Notes: a model not told the origin generated them from the letters alone. Positions 6,106 to 13,612 are shown, counted from the stretch's first letter. The stretch is DNA of 17,002 bases from UBA10364 sp049611965 (GCA_049611965.1 JBMZBC010000032.1:1-17002); one strand, 5' to 3'. Numbers and translations: made by a program.

Positions 6106-6530
6106 TCTTCTTTGGTAAGTAAACCTTCAACGGCCAGTCGGTAAGAATCAAGGCCGAATCCACTAATGCTGGCCACACATTTACCTGCAATCAAGCTATT
6201 GTGACGATATTCTTCTCTTGCAGCAGGCTGGCTAATGTGGACCTCTACCACAGGGGTAGAAATGGCGGCAATACAATCTGCAATAGCTACAGAAGTATGA
6301 GTATAGCCACCGGCGTTGAAAATGACCGCGTCAAAGTCGTTAACAGCAGCCTGAAGTATGTTAATGAGCTCTCCTTCAACGTTATTCTGTTCGTAGTGGA
6401 AGCTTGCTACATCATCATAAACAGCGGCCAATTCTTCATAGAACTGTTGAAAGTCCGTTGTACCGTATACCTCCGGCTCTCTTTTGCCAAGAAGATTGAG
6501 GTTAGGACCGTTGAGAAGTAAAATACGCAT
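6102..6530 (-). CDS. aroQ: Type II 3-dehydroquinate dehydratase
   Basis: The 142-residue protein is a normal-length AroQ, the dodecameric type II dehydroquinase that converts 3-dehydroquinate to 3-dehydroshikimate in the cytosolic shikimate pathway. It opens MRILLLNGPNLNLLGKREPE and has the catalytic loop Arg17 and Tyr22 (EVYGTT), Asn72 (FNAGGYTHTS), His98 (VEVHIS) and Arg109 (REEYRH). The usual HxSNP reads HISQP, a small change. No other aro gene is nearby. The start at 6530 is set by the conserved N-terminus; a TAACTTTG promoter box ends 4 nt before it. Confidence 0.97.
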   Translation of the reverse strand: MRILLLNGPNLNLLGKREPEVYGTTDFQQFYEELAAVYDDVASFHYEQNNVEGELINILQAAVNDFDAVIFNAGGYTHTSVAIADCIAAISTPVVEVHISQPAAREEYRHNSLIAGKCVASISGFGLDSYRLAVEGLLTKED

Positions 6531-6534
6531 GATG

Positions 6535-6542
6535 CAAAGTTA
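6535..6542 (-). promoter_or_regulatory. TAnnTTTG -7 box of aroQ, probably leaderless
   Basis: On the minus strand TAACTTTG matches the -7 consensus and is followed by CATC and then the aroQ ATG, so transcription would begin at the start codon. This 37-bp gap also has to hold the promoter for the divergent xerD operon; on the plus strand TACCTTTTG (6541-6549) is close to the consensus but one base too long. Confidence 0.55.
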
Positions 6543-6567
6543 CCTTTTGATACACGAAATTTAAGGG

Positions 6568-7467
6568 GTGAAAACAAAGGAAATCATAAATAGCTATTTG
6601 GAGTACCTACAATTCGAGCGCGGATTGAGCGGAAACACGCTCGTAGCCTATGAACGTGATTTATACAAGTTCTCAGAAATTACGGGTAAAAACCCCTTAA
6701 AATCGGGAGCTGAAGAAGTGTCTGAACTCTTAAGACACATGCATAAAAGCGGACAAAGTGCAAAATCACAAAGTCGAATCCTGAGCGCCTTGCGCGGCTT
6801 TTACAATTGGGCCCAAGAAGAAGAATTTGTCGAGGCCAACCCAACGGCGTTGTTTGAAAATCCAAGGGATGCCCGGAGTTTACCCGTCGTGTTGAGTGAA
6901 AAAGAAGTACAAAAGCTGCTAGACATTATTCCTCTCGACGGTCAATTCTCAACGCGTGATAAGGCCATTATTGAACTCCTTTATGCATGTGGGTTGCGCG
7001 TGAGCGAAGCCTGCGGACTAAAACGCTCTTTGTTGCGTCTTGACGAAGGATACTTGATCGTTACCGGAAAAGGAAACAAACAGCGATTAGTGCCCATTCA
7101 CAAGGAAGCCATCAAATACCTAGAGTTGTATCTGGAACACGAACGTATTCTCACCGCACCACAGGCCAATCATAGCGACACGGTATTCTTGAGCAACCGA
7201 GGGGCTGCCCTTACGCGTCAAAGTATTTTTATGAAGCTGAAAGGCTTTGCAGCTATGGCAGGCATTCGGAAAAACATTTCGCCCCATACACTCCGTCATA
7301 GTTTCGCCACGCACCTCATTGAACGCGGTGCTGACCTGCGCATTGTGCAACAGCTCCTAGGTCATGAGAGCATTACCACTACTGAAATTTACACGCACGT
7401 TAGCGCGAAGCATCTTGGCGAGAAAATTGCTGCCTACCACCCATTAAACAGATTACATTCTAAATGA
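6568..7467 (+). CDS. xerD: Site-specific tyrosine recombinase XerD
   Basis: The 299-residue protein is a complete Xer recombinase. The N-terminal core-binding domain (about 1-100) begins INSYLEYLQFERGLSGNT. The catalytic domain (about 108-299) contains Arg144 (CGLRVSEACGL), Lys168 (VTGKGNKQR), His240 and Arg243 (SPHTLRHSFATHL), His266 (LLGHESITTTEIY) and Tyr275. These positions are a constant 4 residues below those of E. coli XerD, with which the C-terminus also agrees. It resolves chromosome dimers at dif together with a partner recombinase, with FtsK. The start is GTG at 6568; no ATG fits the conserved N-terminus. Its stop overlaps the next ATG by 4 nt (ATGA), placing it first in a three-gene operon. 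Confidence 0.95.
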   Translation: MKTKEIINSYLEYLQFERGLSGNTLVAYERDLYKFSEITGKNPLKSGAEEVSELLRHMHKSGQSAKSQSRILSALRGFYNWAQEEEFVEANPTALFENPRDARSLPVVLSEKEVQKLLDIIPLDGQFSTRDKAIIELLYACGLRVSEACGLKRSLLRLDEGYLIVTGKGNKQRLVPIHKEAIKYLELYLEHERILTAPQANHSDTVFLSNRGAALTRQSIFMKLKGFAAMAGIRKNISPHTLRHSFATHLIERGADLRIVQQLLGHESITTTEIYTHVSAKHLGEKIAAYHPLNRLHSK

Positions 7468-7913
7468 AACCCCTCCTCTTTCTCTGTGGGGCACTCCTTG
7501 TAGCAAGCGGGTGCACAAAGGAACCCGAACGTTCCGAATGGAATATAGCTATGGACAACATGTACAGCTGTCATGAGGCTGCTTCCTTAGACTCTACGGA
7601 CTTAGCTGCAGCGCTAATTGGCACTTGGGATTGGCGTTTTGTACGCTCCACAAGCTGGAGTTACTATGAGAGTGAGGACGATTATTCAGGGTTTGTTCTT
7701 ACCGTTCGCCCCGATGGATCATTTGATTTGAATCAAAACGATACAGCTACTGTTAGCGGCACCTGGTCTTTGGCGAACAGTTGGACCACTTTTACGTTAA
7801 ATTCACAACCCTATGTACCGACTTTGTGGGGCAACTTGCTCTATTGCGAGCCGTACATGATGTTTTACAGTTCCCCGGCCGACGGACCGGATAATCTATA
7901 CGAAAAACGATGA
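7464..7913 (+). CDS. Lipocalin-like lipoprotein, function unknown
   Basis: The 149-residue protein begins with a lipoprotein signal peptide ending in LLVASGC, so the lipidated residue is Cys17. The mature part has the pattern of small lipocalin-like proteins of Bacteroidota: LIGTWDWRFVRSTS at about 51-64, then FVLTVRPDGSFDLN and VSGTWSLAN, with a beta-rich remainder. It should sit in the periplasmic membrane leaflet or on the surface. I do not recognise a specific function. It overlaps xerD upstream and the aldehyde dehydrogenase downstream, each by ATGA, so it is co-translated with unrelated genes and the arrangement may reflect compaction more than shared function. Confidence 0.75.
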   Translation: MKPLLFLCGALLVASGCTKEPERSEWNIAMDNMYSCHEAASLDSTDLAAALIGTWDWRFVRSTSWSYYESEDDYSGFVLTVRPDGSFDLNQNDTATVSGTWSLANSWTTFTLNSQPYVPTLWGNLLYCEPYMMFYSSPADGPDNLYEKR

Positions 7914-9307
7914 GCCTCGACGCTATTATTGCTAAACAACGTGCCCACGCCCCAGTGTTGGCACAGAAACCACTCCAATACCGCCTTCAAAAACTCGCTG
8001 AATTACGCAAGGCTCTAAAAGGCCCATGGCAAGAGAAGCTCGTCGCGGCCATGAAGGCAGATTTCAGTAAAGGCGATGTGGATGTCCGATTGACAGAAAT
8101 TCTTCCAACGTTGGATATGATTAAAATCATATCCAAGAATCTCAAATCATGGACTAAGCCAAAAAAAATTAAAACACCAATCATTCTTTTCGGTTCTTCA
8201 TCATACACGCAGGTGCAACCTAAAGGAAACGTTTTAATCATCAGTCCTTGGAATTACCCAATATTTCTAACATTGCACCCTTTAACGAATGCGATAGCAG
8301 CAGGTAATACAGTAATGATTAAACCTTCAGAACATACTCCAAATACTTCGGCTGTAATGGCAGATCTAGTCGCGAGTATCTTCACTGAAGAAGAGGCTTT
8401 TGTGGCCCAAGGCGGTGTAGAGGTTGCTAAGGAATTGTTAGATACACGCTTTGACCATATCTTCTTTACCGGCTCAACGGCTGTTGGAAAGATTGTGATG
8501 GCTGCGGCCAGCAAGAACTTGACTTCGGTTACTCTTGAACTCGGGGGTAAAAGCCCTACCATCGTAGATAACAGTGCCAATGCATACGCTGCAGGTCAGC
8601 GAGTGGCATGGGCAAAATTCACCAATGCCGGACAAATTTGTATTGCACCTGACCACGTCTATGTACATGAAGCGAAGCTGGAGGATTTCAAAAAAGGCGT
8701 TGTTGAGACCATTACAAGCTACTACGGCGACCAGCCTATGGATAGTAATGACTTCGTTCAGATTGTGAACGAGGGTCATTGGAACAGGTTGTGCTCCATC
8801 ATGGATGATGCCGCTAAAGAGCCTGGTGAAGTGCTTATTGGAGGTGCTGCGTCTAAGGAAAAGAGAAAGATTGAACCAACGGTAGTTATTGATCCACCAA
8901 GAAACGGCGCGATGATGCGTGAAGAGATTTTTGGACCACTGCTTCCAGTATTTACCTTCAGTGACTTGGCCGAACCATTAGAGGAAATTGCGACGCGTGA
9001 GCATCCTTTGGTCGTTTACATCTACAGCAAGAATAAGCGCAACATTCGACGCATTCAGGATAACACTAGAGCAGGTGCTACAGCAGTCAATATGTCATTA
9101 ATGCATATAGCCAATAATCACCTGCCTTTTGGCGGAATTGGGCATAGTGGTCTAGGTAAAACTAATGGTGAACATGGATTCTTAGAGTTCAGCAACACAC
9201 GCGCAGCCTACTACCAATGGGGCGTTCCAGTAAATAAAGTGCTCAGTGCACCGTATACACCGGGTAAAAAGAAACTGGTTGAACGCATGATTGAACGGAT
9301 GTTTTAA
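7910..9307 (+). CDS. Class 3-type aldehyde dehydrogenase
   Basis: The 465-residue protein has the length of ALDH3-type enzymes, about 30-50 residues shorter than ALDH1/2. Catalytic residues are Asn115 (SPWNYP), Glu210 (TLELGGKSP) and Cys244 (NAGQICIAPD), each one residue offset from mammalian ALDH3A1. The cofactor motif GSTAVGK is at 188-194 and the EEIFGPLLPV motif near 340. It oxidises aldehydes, probably fatty or aromatic, to acids with NAD(P)+. The C-terminus is short and basic (GKKKLVERMIERMF), a possible membrane-surface helix. It is last in the xerD operon and is followed by a strong terminator. Confidence 0.93.
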   Translation: MSLDAIIAKQRAHAPVLAQKPLQYRLQKLAELRKALKGPWQEKLVAAMKADFSKGDVDVRLTEILPTLDMIKIISKNLKSWTKPKKIKTPIILFGSSSYTQVQPKGNVLIISPWNYPIFLTLHPLTNAIAAGNTVMIKPSEHTPNTSAVMADLVASIFTEEEAFVAQGGVEVAKELLDTRFDHIFFTGSTAVGKIVMAAASKNLTSVTLELGGKSPTIVDNSANAYAAGQRVAWAKFTNAGQICIAPDHVYVHEAKLEDFKKGVVETITSYYGDQPMDSNDFVQIVNEGHWNRLCSIMDDAAKEPGEVLIGGAASKEKRKIEPTVVIDPPRNGAMMREEIFGPLLPVFTFSDLAEPLEEIATREHPLVVYIYSKNKRNIRRIQDNTRAGATAVNMSLMHIANNHLPFGGIGHSGLGKTNGEHGFLEFSNTRAAYYQWGVPVNKVLSAPYTPGKKKLVERMIERMF

Positions 9308-9323
9308 TTCAATTGAAAGCATT

Positions 9324-9356
9324 AAAAAACCCGGAGCTCACGCTCCGGGTTTTTTT
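9324..9356 (+). terminator. Bidirectional intrinsic terminator
   Basis: A perfect 8-bp stem CCCGGAGC (9330-9337) and GCTCCGGG (9342-9349) around the loop TCAC, with seven Ts after it and six As before it. It therefore works in both directions, ending the xerD-lipoprotein-ALDH operon and the convergent prolyl isomerase operon. Confidence 0.93.
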
Positions 9357-9375
9357 ATACAATCTAGTTCGTATT

Positions 9376-10320
9376 CTAGCCCACTTTGACAAGTTGAACC
9401 TTAAAAATCAAGGTTGCATTCGGAGGAATAACACCTCCAGCTCCTGCAGGTCCGTAACCTAGTTCAGAAGGAACAACCAAAGTTGCTTTAGATCCTTCGT
9501 TTAACAGCATGATACCTTCGTCCCAGCCAGGGATTACTTGGCCCACGCCAATGTTGATGGCGATAGGCTGACCGCGTTGGAACGAGCTGTCTACAACCAC
9601 ACCACTCACTAGTTTGAGCTCATAGTGCACTTGTACGCTCTGACCTTGCGCAGGCTTAGGACCGTTTCCTTGTTCTTCAATAAGGTACATCAAACCGCTC
9701 TGTGTTTTCTGAGCGCCTTCTGTGTACTCCTTTAATGCTTCTGCCTCGGCAGCCTTTGCCGCTTCCGCTGCAGCCTTAGCCGCTTCTTCTGCCTTGCTGC
9801 GTGCAGTAGTGAAAATATCTGAAGCATTCCAGCCTTCTGCCTCCTCACCTACACGTACAATCTCTACAGTCTCCATGGCATCGCCCTGAGCTACTGCGTC
9901 AACCACATCTTGCCCCTCGACCACGTAGCCGAAAACTGTGTGCTTGCCGTCCAACCAGGTCGTTGCACCGTGCGTAATGAAGAACTGAGAACCGTTGGTT
10001 CCAGGACCTGCATTCGCCATAGAAAGTGTTCCAGGACGATCGTGCGTTAGATCCGGGTGAATCTCATCTTCAAATTTGTATCCAGGACCACCGGCACCTG
10101 TACCCGTTGGGTCACCGCCTTGGATCATGAAATCCGCGATAACGCGGTGGAAAGTGAGGCCGTCGTAATACGGAGCACCGCTGTCCTTTGCCGTGTTTTC
10201 ATGCGTTCCTTCTGCTAATCCTACGAAGTTCGCCACCGTCATTGGTGTCTTTTCGTGCTCAAGTTTAATTGTAATTGTTCCTTTCGGAGTAGTGATTTTG
10301 GCGTAAATACCGTTATCCAT
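9376..10320 (-). CDS. Cyclophilin-FKBP double-domain prolyl isomerase without signal peptide
   Basis: The 314-residue protein has a cyclophilin domain (about 3-158), an alanine-rich helical linker (about 172-202) and an FKBP domain (about 205-314). Cyclophilin active-site residues are present: Arg59, Phe64 and Gln67 (FHRVIADFMIQGGD), Gln112 and Phe114 (GSQFFIT), and Trp122 (TTWLDGKH), the cyclosporin-contacting tryptophan. FKBP residues are Tyr233, Asp244, Trp266, Tyr289 and Phe306; the position of Phe36 in human FKBP12 is Val. It begins directly with the cyclophilin strand, so it should be cytosolic. It lies 22 bp after a longer paralogue of the same architecture that carries a lipoprotein signal, and the two form an operon. 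Confidence 0.9.
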   Translation of the reverse strand: MDNGIYAKITTPKGTITIKLEHEKTPMTVANFVGLAEGTHENTAKDSGAPYYDGLTFHRVIADFMIQGGDPTGTGAGGPGYKFEDEIHPDLTHDRPGTLSMANAGPGTNGSQFFITHGATTWLDGKHTVFGYVVEGQDVVDAVAQGDAMETVEIVRVGEEAEGWNASDIFTTARSKAEEAAKAAAEAAKAAEAEALKEYTEGAQKTQSGLMYLIEEQGNGPKPAQGQSVQVHYELKLVSGVVVDSSFQRGQPIAINIGVGQVIPGWDEGIMLLNEGSKATLVVPSELGYGPAGAGGVIPPNATLIFKVQLVKVG

Positions 10321-10342
10321 ATCAATGGGAGTTTCCTCCGTT

Positions 10343-11452
10343 TTATTTAGCTAATTCTACAATTTCAAGATCAAATACCAACGATGCGTTCGGAGGAATA
10401 ACACCACCAGCGCCGCGCTCACCGTAACCTAAGTACGGAGGAATGATGAGCTTAGCTTTACCGCCGATATTCAATAACGACAATCCTTCTTGCCATCCTT
10501 TGATGACACGACCGCGTGGTCCTATCTCAACAACGATTGGCTCATACGGCTCACGACGTGGATCATAAACACCGTTAGCCTGGGCCAATTCTTTATCCGA
10601 AGTATCAAAACATTTACCGTCCATGAGGTAACCGGCATAATTCACCTTCACGACTTGACCTGGCGCTGGCTTTTCACCGCTACCCATGTCTTCAATGATG
10701 TAACGCAGCCCTGAAGCTGTTTTCTGTGCTTCTGGATACATAGCGTCGATTTCGTCTTCTACTGCCGCTGCTGCTGCTTTTTTACGCTCCTCAACGCCGT
10801 TCACACCATCTTCAAAGACTTGTGGCGCATCGAACTTCTTGGCCTCTTTTCCTACGCGGATAATCTCCACAGTTTCCAAAACTACCTTATCTACCGGGCG
10901 GTCACCAGCCGAGCGTTCTTCATCACCAATAGCTACAACAATTTCTTGACCGCTTATCACCTGTGCGAAGATGTTGTACCCACCGTCCAAATGTGGTGTT
11001 GGGTTGTGTGTAATAAAGAACTGAGAACCGTTGGTTCCAGGACCGGCATTCGCCATACTTACTACACCTGCCTTATCGTGACGCAATTCAGGAGAAATCT
11101 CTTGTGGGAACTTATAGCCTGGGCTGCCTGAGCCAGTACCTGATGGATCACCACACTGAATCATAAATTTAGGAATGACACGGTGGAAAATAATGCCATT
11201 ATAATAAGGCTTGCCTTTGTATTCCTCCTTTACTCGTGGGTGATTTCCCTCTGCAAGAGCAATAAAGTTCGCCGCAGTCATGGGCGCTAAATCCTCATGG
11301 AAGTCCATCAAGATTTCACCTCTATTTGTGGTCAATTTTGCATAAATACCATCCTCAAGTTCGATGGTTTCATTATTTACGGTCACTTTGGTTGCGCCGC
11401 AGCTCACGGTAATCGCACCTAAAACAACCAACGATAGGATTTTCTTCAACAT
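10343..11452 (-). CDS. Cyclophilin-FKBP double-domain prolyl isomerase, lipoprotein form
   Basis: The 369-residue protein begins with a lipoprotein signal (ITVSC, lipidated Cys18), so it should act in the periplasm. The cyclophilin domain (about 34-202) retains Arg91, Met97, Gln99 and the GSQFFIT block. The tryptophan that binds cyclosporin is His154 (TPHLDGGYN), as in many bacterial cyclophilins of low drug affinity. A short charged and alanine-rich linker (about 222-242) leads to the FKBP domain (246-369) with Tyr272, Phe282-Asp283, Trp320, Tyr343 and Phe360. A loop insertion of about 15 residues follows Asp283. It is upstream of and clearly paralogous to the signal-less protein, and has a perfect -7 promoter box ahead of it. 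The role is probably folding of secreted or outer membrane proteins. Confidence 0.92.
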   Translation of the reverse strand: MLKKILSLVVLGAITVSCGATKVTVNNETIELEDGIYAKLTTNRGEILMDFHEDLAPMTAANFIALAEGNHPRVKEEYKGKPYYNGIIFHRVIPKFMIQCGDPSGTGSGSPGYKFPQEISPELRHDKAGVVSMANAGPGTNGSQFFITHNPTPHLDGGYNIFAQVISGQEIVVAIGDEERSAGDRPVDKVVLETVEIIRVGKEAKKFDAPQVFEDGVNGVEERKKAAAAAVEDEIDAMYPEAQKTASGLRYIIEDMGSGEKPAPGQVVKVNYAGYLMDGKCFDTSDKELAQANGVYDPRREPYEPIVVEIGPRGRVIKGWQEGLSLLNIGGKAKLIIPPYLGYGERGAGGVIPPNASLVFDLEIVELAK

Positions 11453-11477
11453 GTTTAATCTGAGTTAAAATGGGGCT

Positions 11478-11485
11478 CAAAGGTA
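11478..11485 (-). promoter_or_regulatory. TAnnTTTG -7 box of the prolyl isomerase operon
   Basis: On the minus strand TACCTTTG matches the consensus exactly and lies 25 nt before the ATG at 11452, giving a leader of about 20 nt. No good TTG -33 element is evident. Confidence 0.6.
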
Positions 11486-11550
11486 ATCCTTCTCCACCGA
11501 AATGCCACCGGATGAAGTCCGACATTCTCAATGTTAAGCTCTCACCTTCT

Positions 11551-11595
11551 AATGTTAACAATTTGTAAACTTTTATTTTTCTTAATGTAAATTTT
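11551..11595 (+). promoter_or_regulatory. Possible promoter region of the orphan lipoprotein gene
   Basis: This AT-rich stretch has a TTTG (about 11561-11565) followed after about 22 nt by TAAATTTTG (about 11587-11595), one base longer than the TAnnTTTG consensus. GTTAACA upstream and TGTTAAC just downstream form an inverted pair flanking this segment. The evidence is pattern-based and weak. Confidence 0.3.
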
Positions 11596-11632
11596 GTGTT
11601 AACTTTATACTATCAACGAAAAATTCATGCTT

Positions 11633-12133
11633 ATGAAAAAGTTAGTTACGTTATCCGCCGTCCTTTTAACATTGGGCTTTGCAACAACTTCTTGTGAAGC
11701 ACCGGAAGGAAGTATTGCTGACAGTTCGGCACAAATTGAAATGGATCGTAAAAGCTTTGAGGTAAGTTCTTATGAAGTGTACGATCACGAAACAGAGGCG
11801 AACACTGACCTCGTCGCTGTAAACGACCACGTATACCTGACTTTCAAGGACAGTGAGTTGTACTTGACCAAAGAAAACATAGAGAACGGGAATGTATATT
11901 TTCGCTACGATGAGTTTACCTCAAACTTTGAAGGTGGTGCGCTACAAGGGGTTTACCTTGACGAGTACAACTACATGAAGATTGCTCATTTTACCAAAAG
12001 CAATGGCAAGGTTGTTATGGAGCTAGAAGGTGTAGATGCTGATAACGGCCACTTCACGACCATTTTTGTTGTGATGGAAATGTTGAATAATCATCCAGCG
12101 GGTGCAGCTCAGATTAGCGGCCTACCTGGATAA
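11633..12133 (+). CDS. Lipoprotein of unknown function
   Basis: From the ATG at 11633 the product is 166 residues with a lipoprotein signal, MKKLVTLSAVLLTLGFATTSC, lipidated Cys21. I chose this ATG over the one 6 nt upstream because MKK is the normal start of such a signal. The mature part is acidic, has no cysteine, and contains beta-like stretches (EVYDHETEANTDLVAVND, then DHVYLTFKDSELYL and VYFRYDEFTSNFEGG). I do not recognise a family. It is alone on the plus strand among minus-strand folding genes, and its last 20 nt overlap the end of the GldI-like gene. It is probably expressed from its own promoter in the 180-bp gap upstream. Confidence 0.7.
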   Translation: MKKLVTLSAVLLTLGFATTSCEAPEGSIADSSAQIEMDRKSFEVSSYEVYDHETEANTDLVAVNDHVYLTFKDSELYLTKENIENGNVYFRYDEFTSNFEGGALQGVYLDEYNYMKIAHFTKSNGKVVMELEGVDADNGHFTTIFVVMEMLNNHPAGAAQISGLPG

Positions 12134-12611
12134 GACGAATATCATAACGCAAAGGACTCTGCGGAGGGACTTTATCAAGGTCACCCGCTAAGCCACGCGC
12201 CAAAAACGAGGGGATGAGAACTAGTTTCTTTTCCCCTTTTTTCATGCCTTTCAAACTCTCGTGTAAGCCTATTTCCATTTCACTTCGGCCCAGTTCTACG
12301 GTATCCGTGTATTGCCCTACCCCGCTATCATCTAACAAATAGACTGTTGCGCTGTACACAATGGCATCACCAAATTCCGCTGGAGTCCCTTCACCGGGTG
12401 CCATACTTAATTCATACATCCCGTATCCATTTCGCTCGATGCCTTCAAGCTCGTGGCTTTGTATGTACGCTTCGAGCTGGGCACGCTCTTGTGCCAAATA
12501 CATTTTTTGGCGTTCAACAGGATCTACATCTATGGATGAACCCTCTACTGCTGGCCGTTCTGCACAGGCACAAAGAGCAAGGGCTAACGCAATGCTAGCA
12601 TACTTTACCAT
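12114..12611 (-). CDS. GldI-like FKBP-type prolyl isomerase lipoprotein with degenerate active site
   Basis: The 165-residue protein has a lipoprotein signal (probably Cys16, LCAC) followed by one FKBP domain (about 65-165). The ending LVLIPSFLARGLAGD, DKVPPQSPLRYDIRLI resembles GldI, the FKBP lipoprotein associated with gliding motility and type IX secretion in Flavobacterium. Two FKBP active-site residues are changed: the floor tryptophan of human FKBP12 (Trp59) is Leu, and Tyr82 is Arg (LARG instead of AYG). It may therefore act more as a chaperone than an isomerase. It overlaps the DHH phosphoesterase gene by 7 nt and lies just after it, an order I associate with gldI in Flavobacteria. 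The GldI identity is inference from domain, lipidation and neighbours. Confidence 0.7.
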   Translation of the reverse strand: MVKYASIALALALCACAERPAVEGSSIDVDPVERQKMYLAQERAQLEAYIQSHELEGIERNGYGMYELSMAPGEGTPAEFGDAIVYSATVYLLDDSGVGQYTDTVELGRSEMEIGLHESLKGMKKGEKKLVLIPSFLARGLAGDLDKVPPQSPLRYDIRLIQVGR

Positions 12612-13594
12612 CCCAAGTGCATTTTAGAATGAGCAATGGCTTCTTCCATGGTCATCACAATTCTACCTCCCGCGGCATTCTTGTGACCACCTCCATTGAA
12701 GTGTTCACGCGCTAAAGTATTGACATCATAATCTCCCTTACTTCTCAGAGATAATTTCACGGCGCCATCCTCTTCACGAAGGAAAATCGTCAATTGAGAA
12801 CCACTGATGCTCAATCCGTAGTTTACAAAGCCTTCTGTAATGCCTTTTTGGTAGCCAAGCTTATTGCACTGTGCTTCCGATAGGTACAGCAGGACTTTCT
12901 TACCGTCAGGACTTACTTCCATTTGATCCAGCATGGCCCCTAACAACCGAAGTCGGGCAACTGGCTGCGAATCGAATACTTTATTGTGAAGCTGCTGTGG
13001 CTCCACACCTAAATCCAAAAGTTTTGAAGCTACCTCGTGCGTTCGTGCACTTGTTGCGCTGTATTTGAAACTGCCTGTATCTGTGACTATACCTGTATAA
13101 ATGCAAATGGCACTTTCTTTATCCAACAGCGCGGTCCAGTCCATCTTGTCACACAGCTCGTAGATCATTTGACACGTCGAACTCATGCCCGTATCGCTGT
13201 ACATGAAATCTGGCCAATCCTCAGGTTGCTGGTGGTGGTCAATCATAACCTTGGTAGCAGTTGCTCCTCTAAGCGCAGTTTCCATATCTGCCGCTCTGCT
13301 GTAGGCATTGTAATCCAAGTGGAAGATCATATCTGCGTCTTCAATTTTTGCATTAGCAGCCAATTTGCCGTCGCTGTAGATCATCACACTATCATTACCC
13401 GATAGATGCCATAGAAACTCCGGATAAGGATTAGGAACAATTACACTGACTGACTTCCCCAACTTTTCCAAAACTCTTTTCAGCGCCAAAGCACTGCCCA
13501 TGGCATCGCCGTCAGGGTTGGTATGGTTGGTGATGACAATATTCTTGGCGGAATCGACCGCGGCTTTAAAACCGTCTAAACGTATTTCTTGCAT
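12605..13594 (-). CDS. DHH-family phosphoesterase, NrnA-like (nanoRNase / pAp phosphatase)
   Basis: The 329-residue protein shows all motifs of the DHH/DHHA1 family: NHTNPDGDAMGS (residues 23-34), FHLDYN (91-96, Asp94), DHH (119-121), VTDTGSFKYS (170-179), and a C-terminal DHHA1 domain with GGGHKNAAGG (301-310). Relatives degrade 2-5-nt RNA fragments and dephosphorylate 3'-phosphoadenosine 5'-phosphate in the cytosol, using two Mn2+ ions. The ATG at 13594 is preferred; a longer frame from TTG at 13615 would start inside the promoter box. It reads divergently from ndk and is translationally coupled to the GldI-like gene downstream by a 7-nt overlap. Confidence 0.9.
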   Translation of the reverse strand: MQEIRLDGFKAAVDSAKNIVITNHTNPDGDAMGSALALKRVLEKLGKSVSVIVPNPYPEFLWHLSGNDSVMIYSDGKLAANAKIEDADMIFHLDYNAYSRAADMETALRGATATKVMIDHHQQPEDWPDFMYSDTGMSSTCQMIYELCDKMDWTALLDKESAICIYTGIVTDTGSFKYSATSARTHEVASKLLDLGVEPQQLHNKVFDSQPVARLRLLGAMLDQMEVSPDGKKVLLYLSEAQCNKLGYQKGITEGFVNYGLSISGSQLTIFLREEDGAVKLSLRSKGDYDVNTLAREHFNGGGHKNAAGGRIVMTMEEAIAHSKMHLGW

Positions 13595-13612
13595 AACTGT
13601 TACAATCTCGTA

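Noticed and set aside
6568..7467. Tyrosine recombinase as integrase of a mobile element
   Set aside because: All catalytic spacings match XerD, the flanks are housekeeping genes, and no attachment-site repeats or cargo were seen.
8254..8580. Minus-strand open frame of about 108 codons inside the aldehyde dehydrogenase gene
   Set aside because: It is antisense to catalytic motifs of the dehydrogenase, whose codon pattern explains the absence of stops.
9730..9800. Repeat-like stretch of GCT/GCC-rich codons in the first fusion isomerase
   Set aside because: It encodes an alanine/glutamate-rich helical linker between the two domains; no separate repeat element is needed to explain it.
13037..13405. 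Plus-strand open frame of about 122 codons, cysteine- and histidine-rich, inside the DHH gene
   Set aside because: The apparent Cys/His richness is the reverse complement of the DHH motifs; no zinc-finger spacing was seen.
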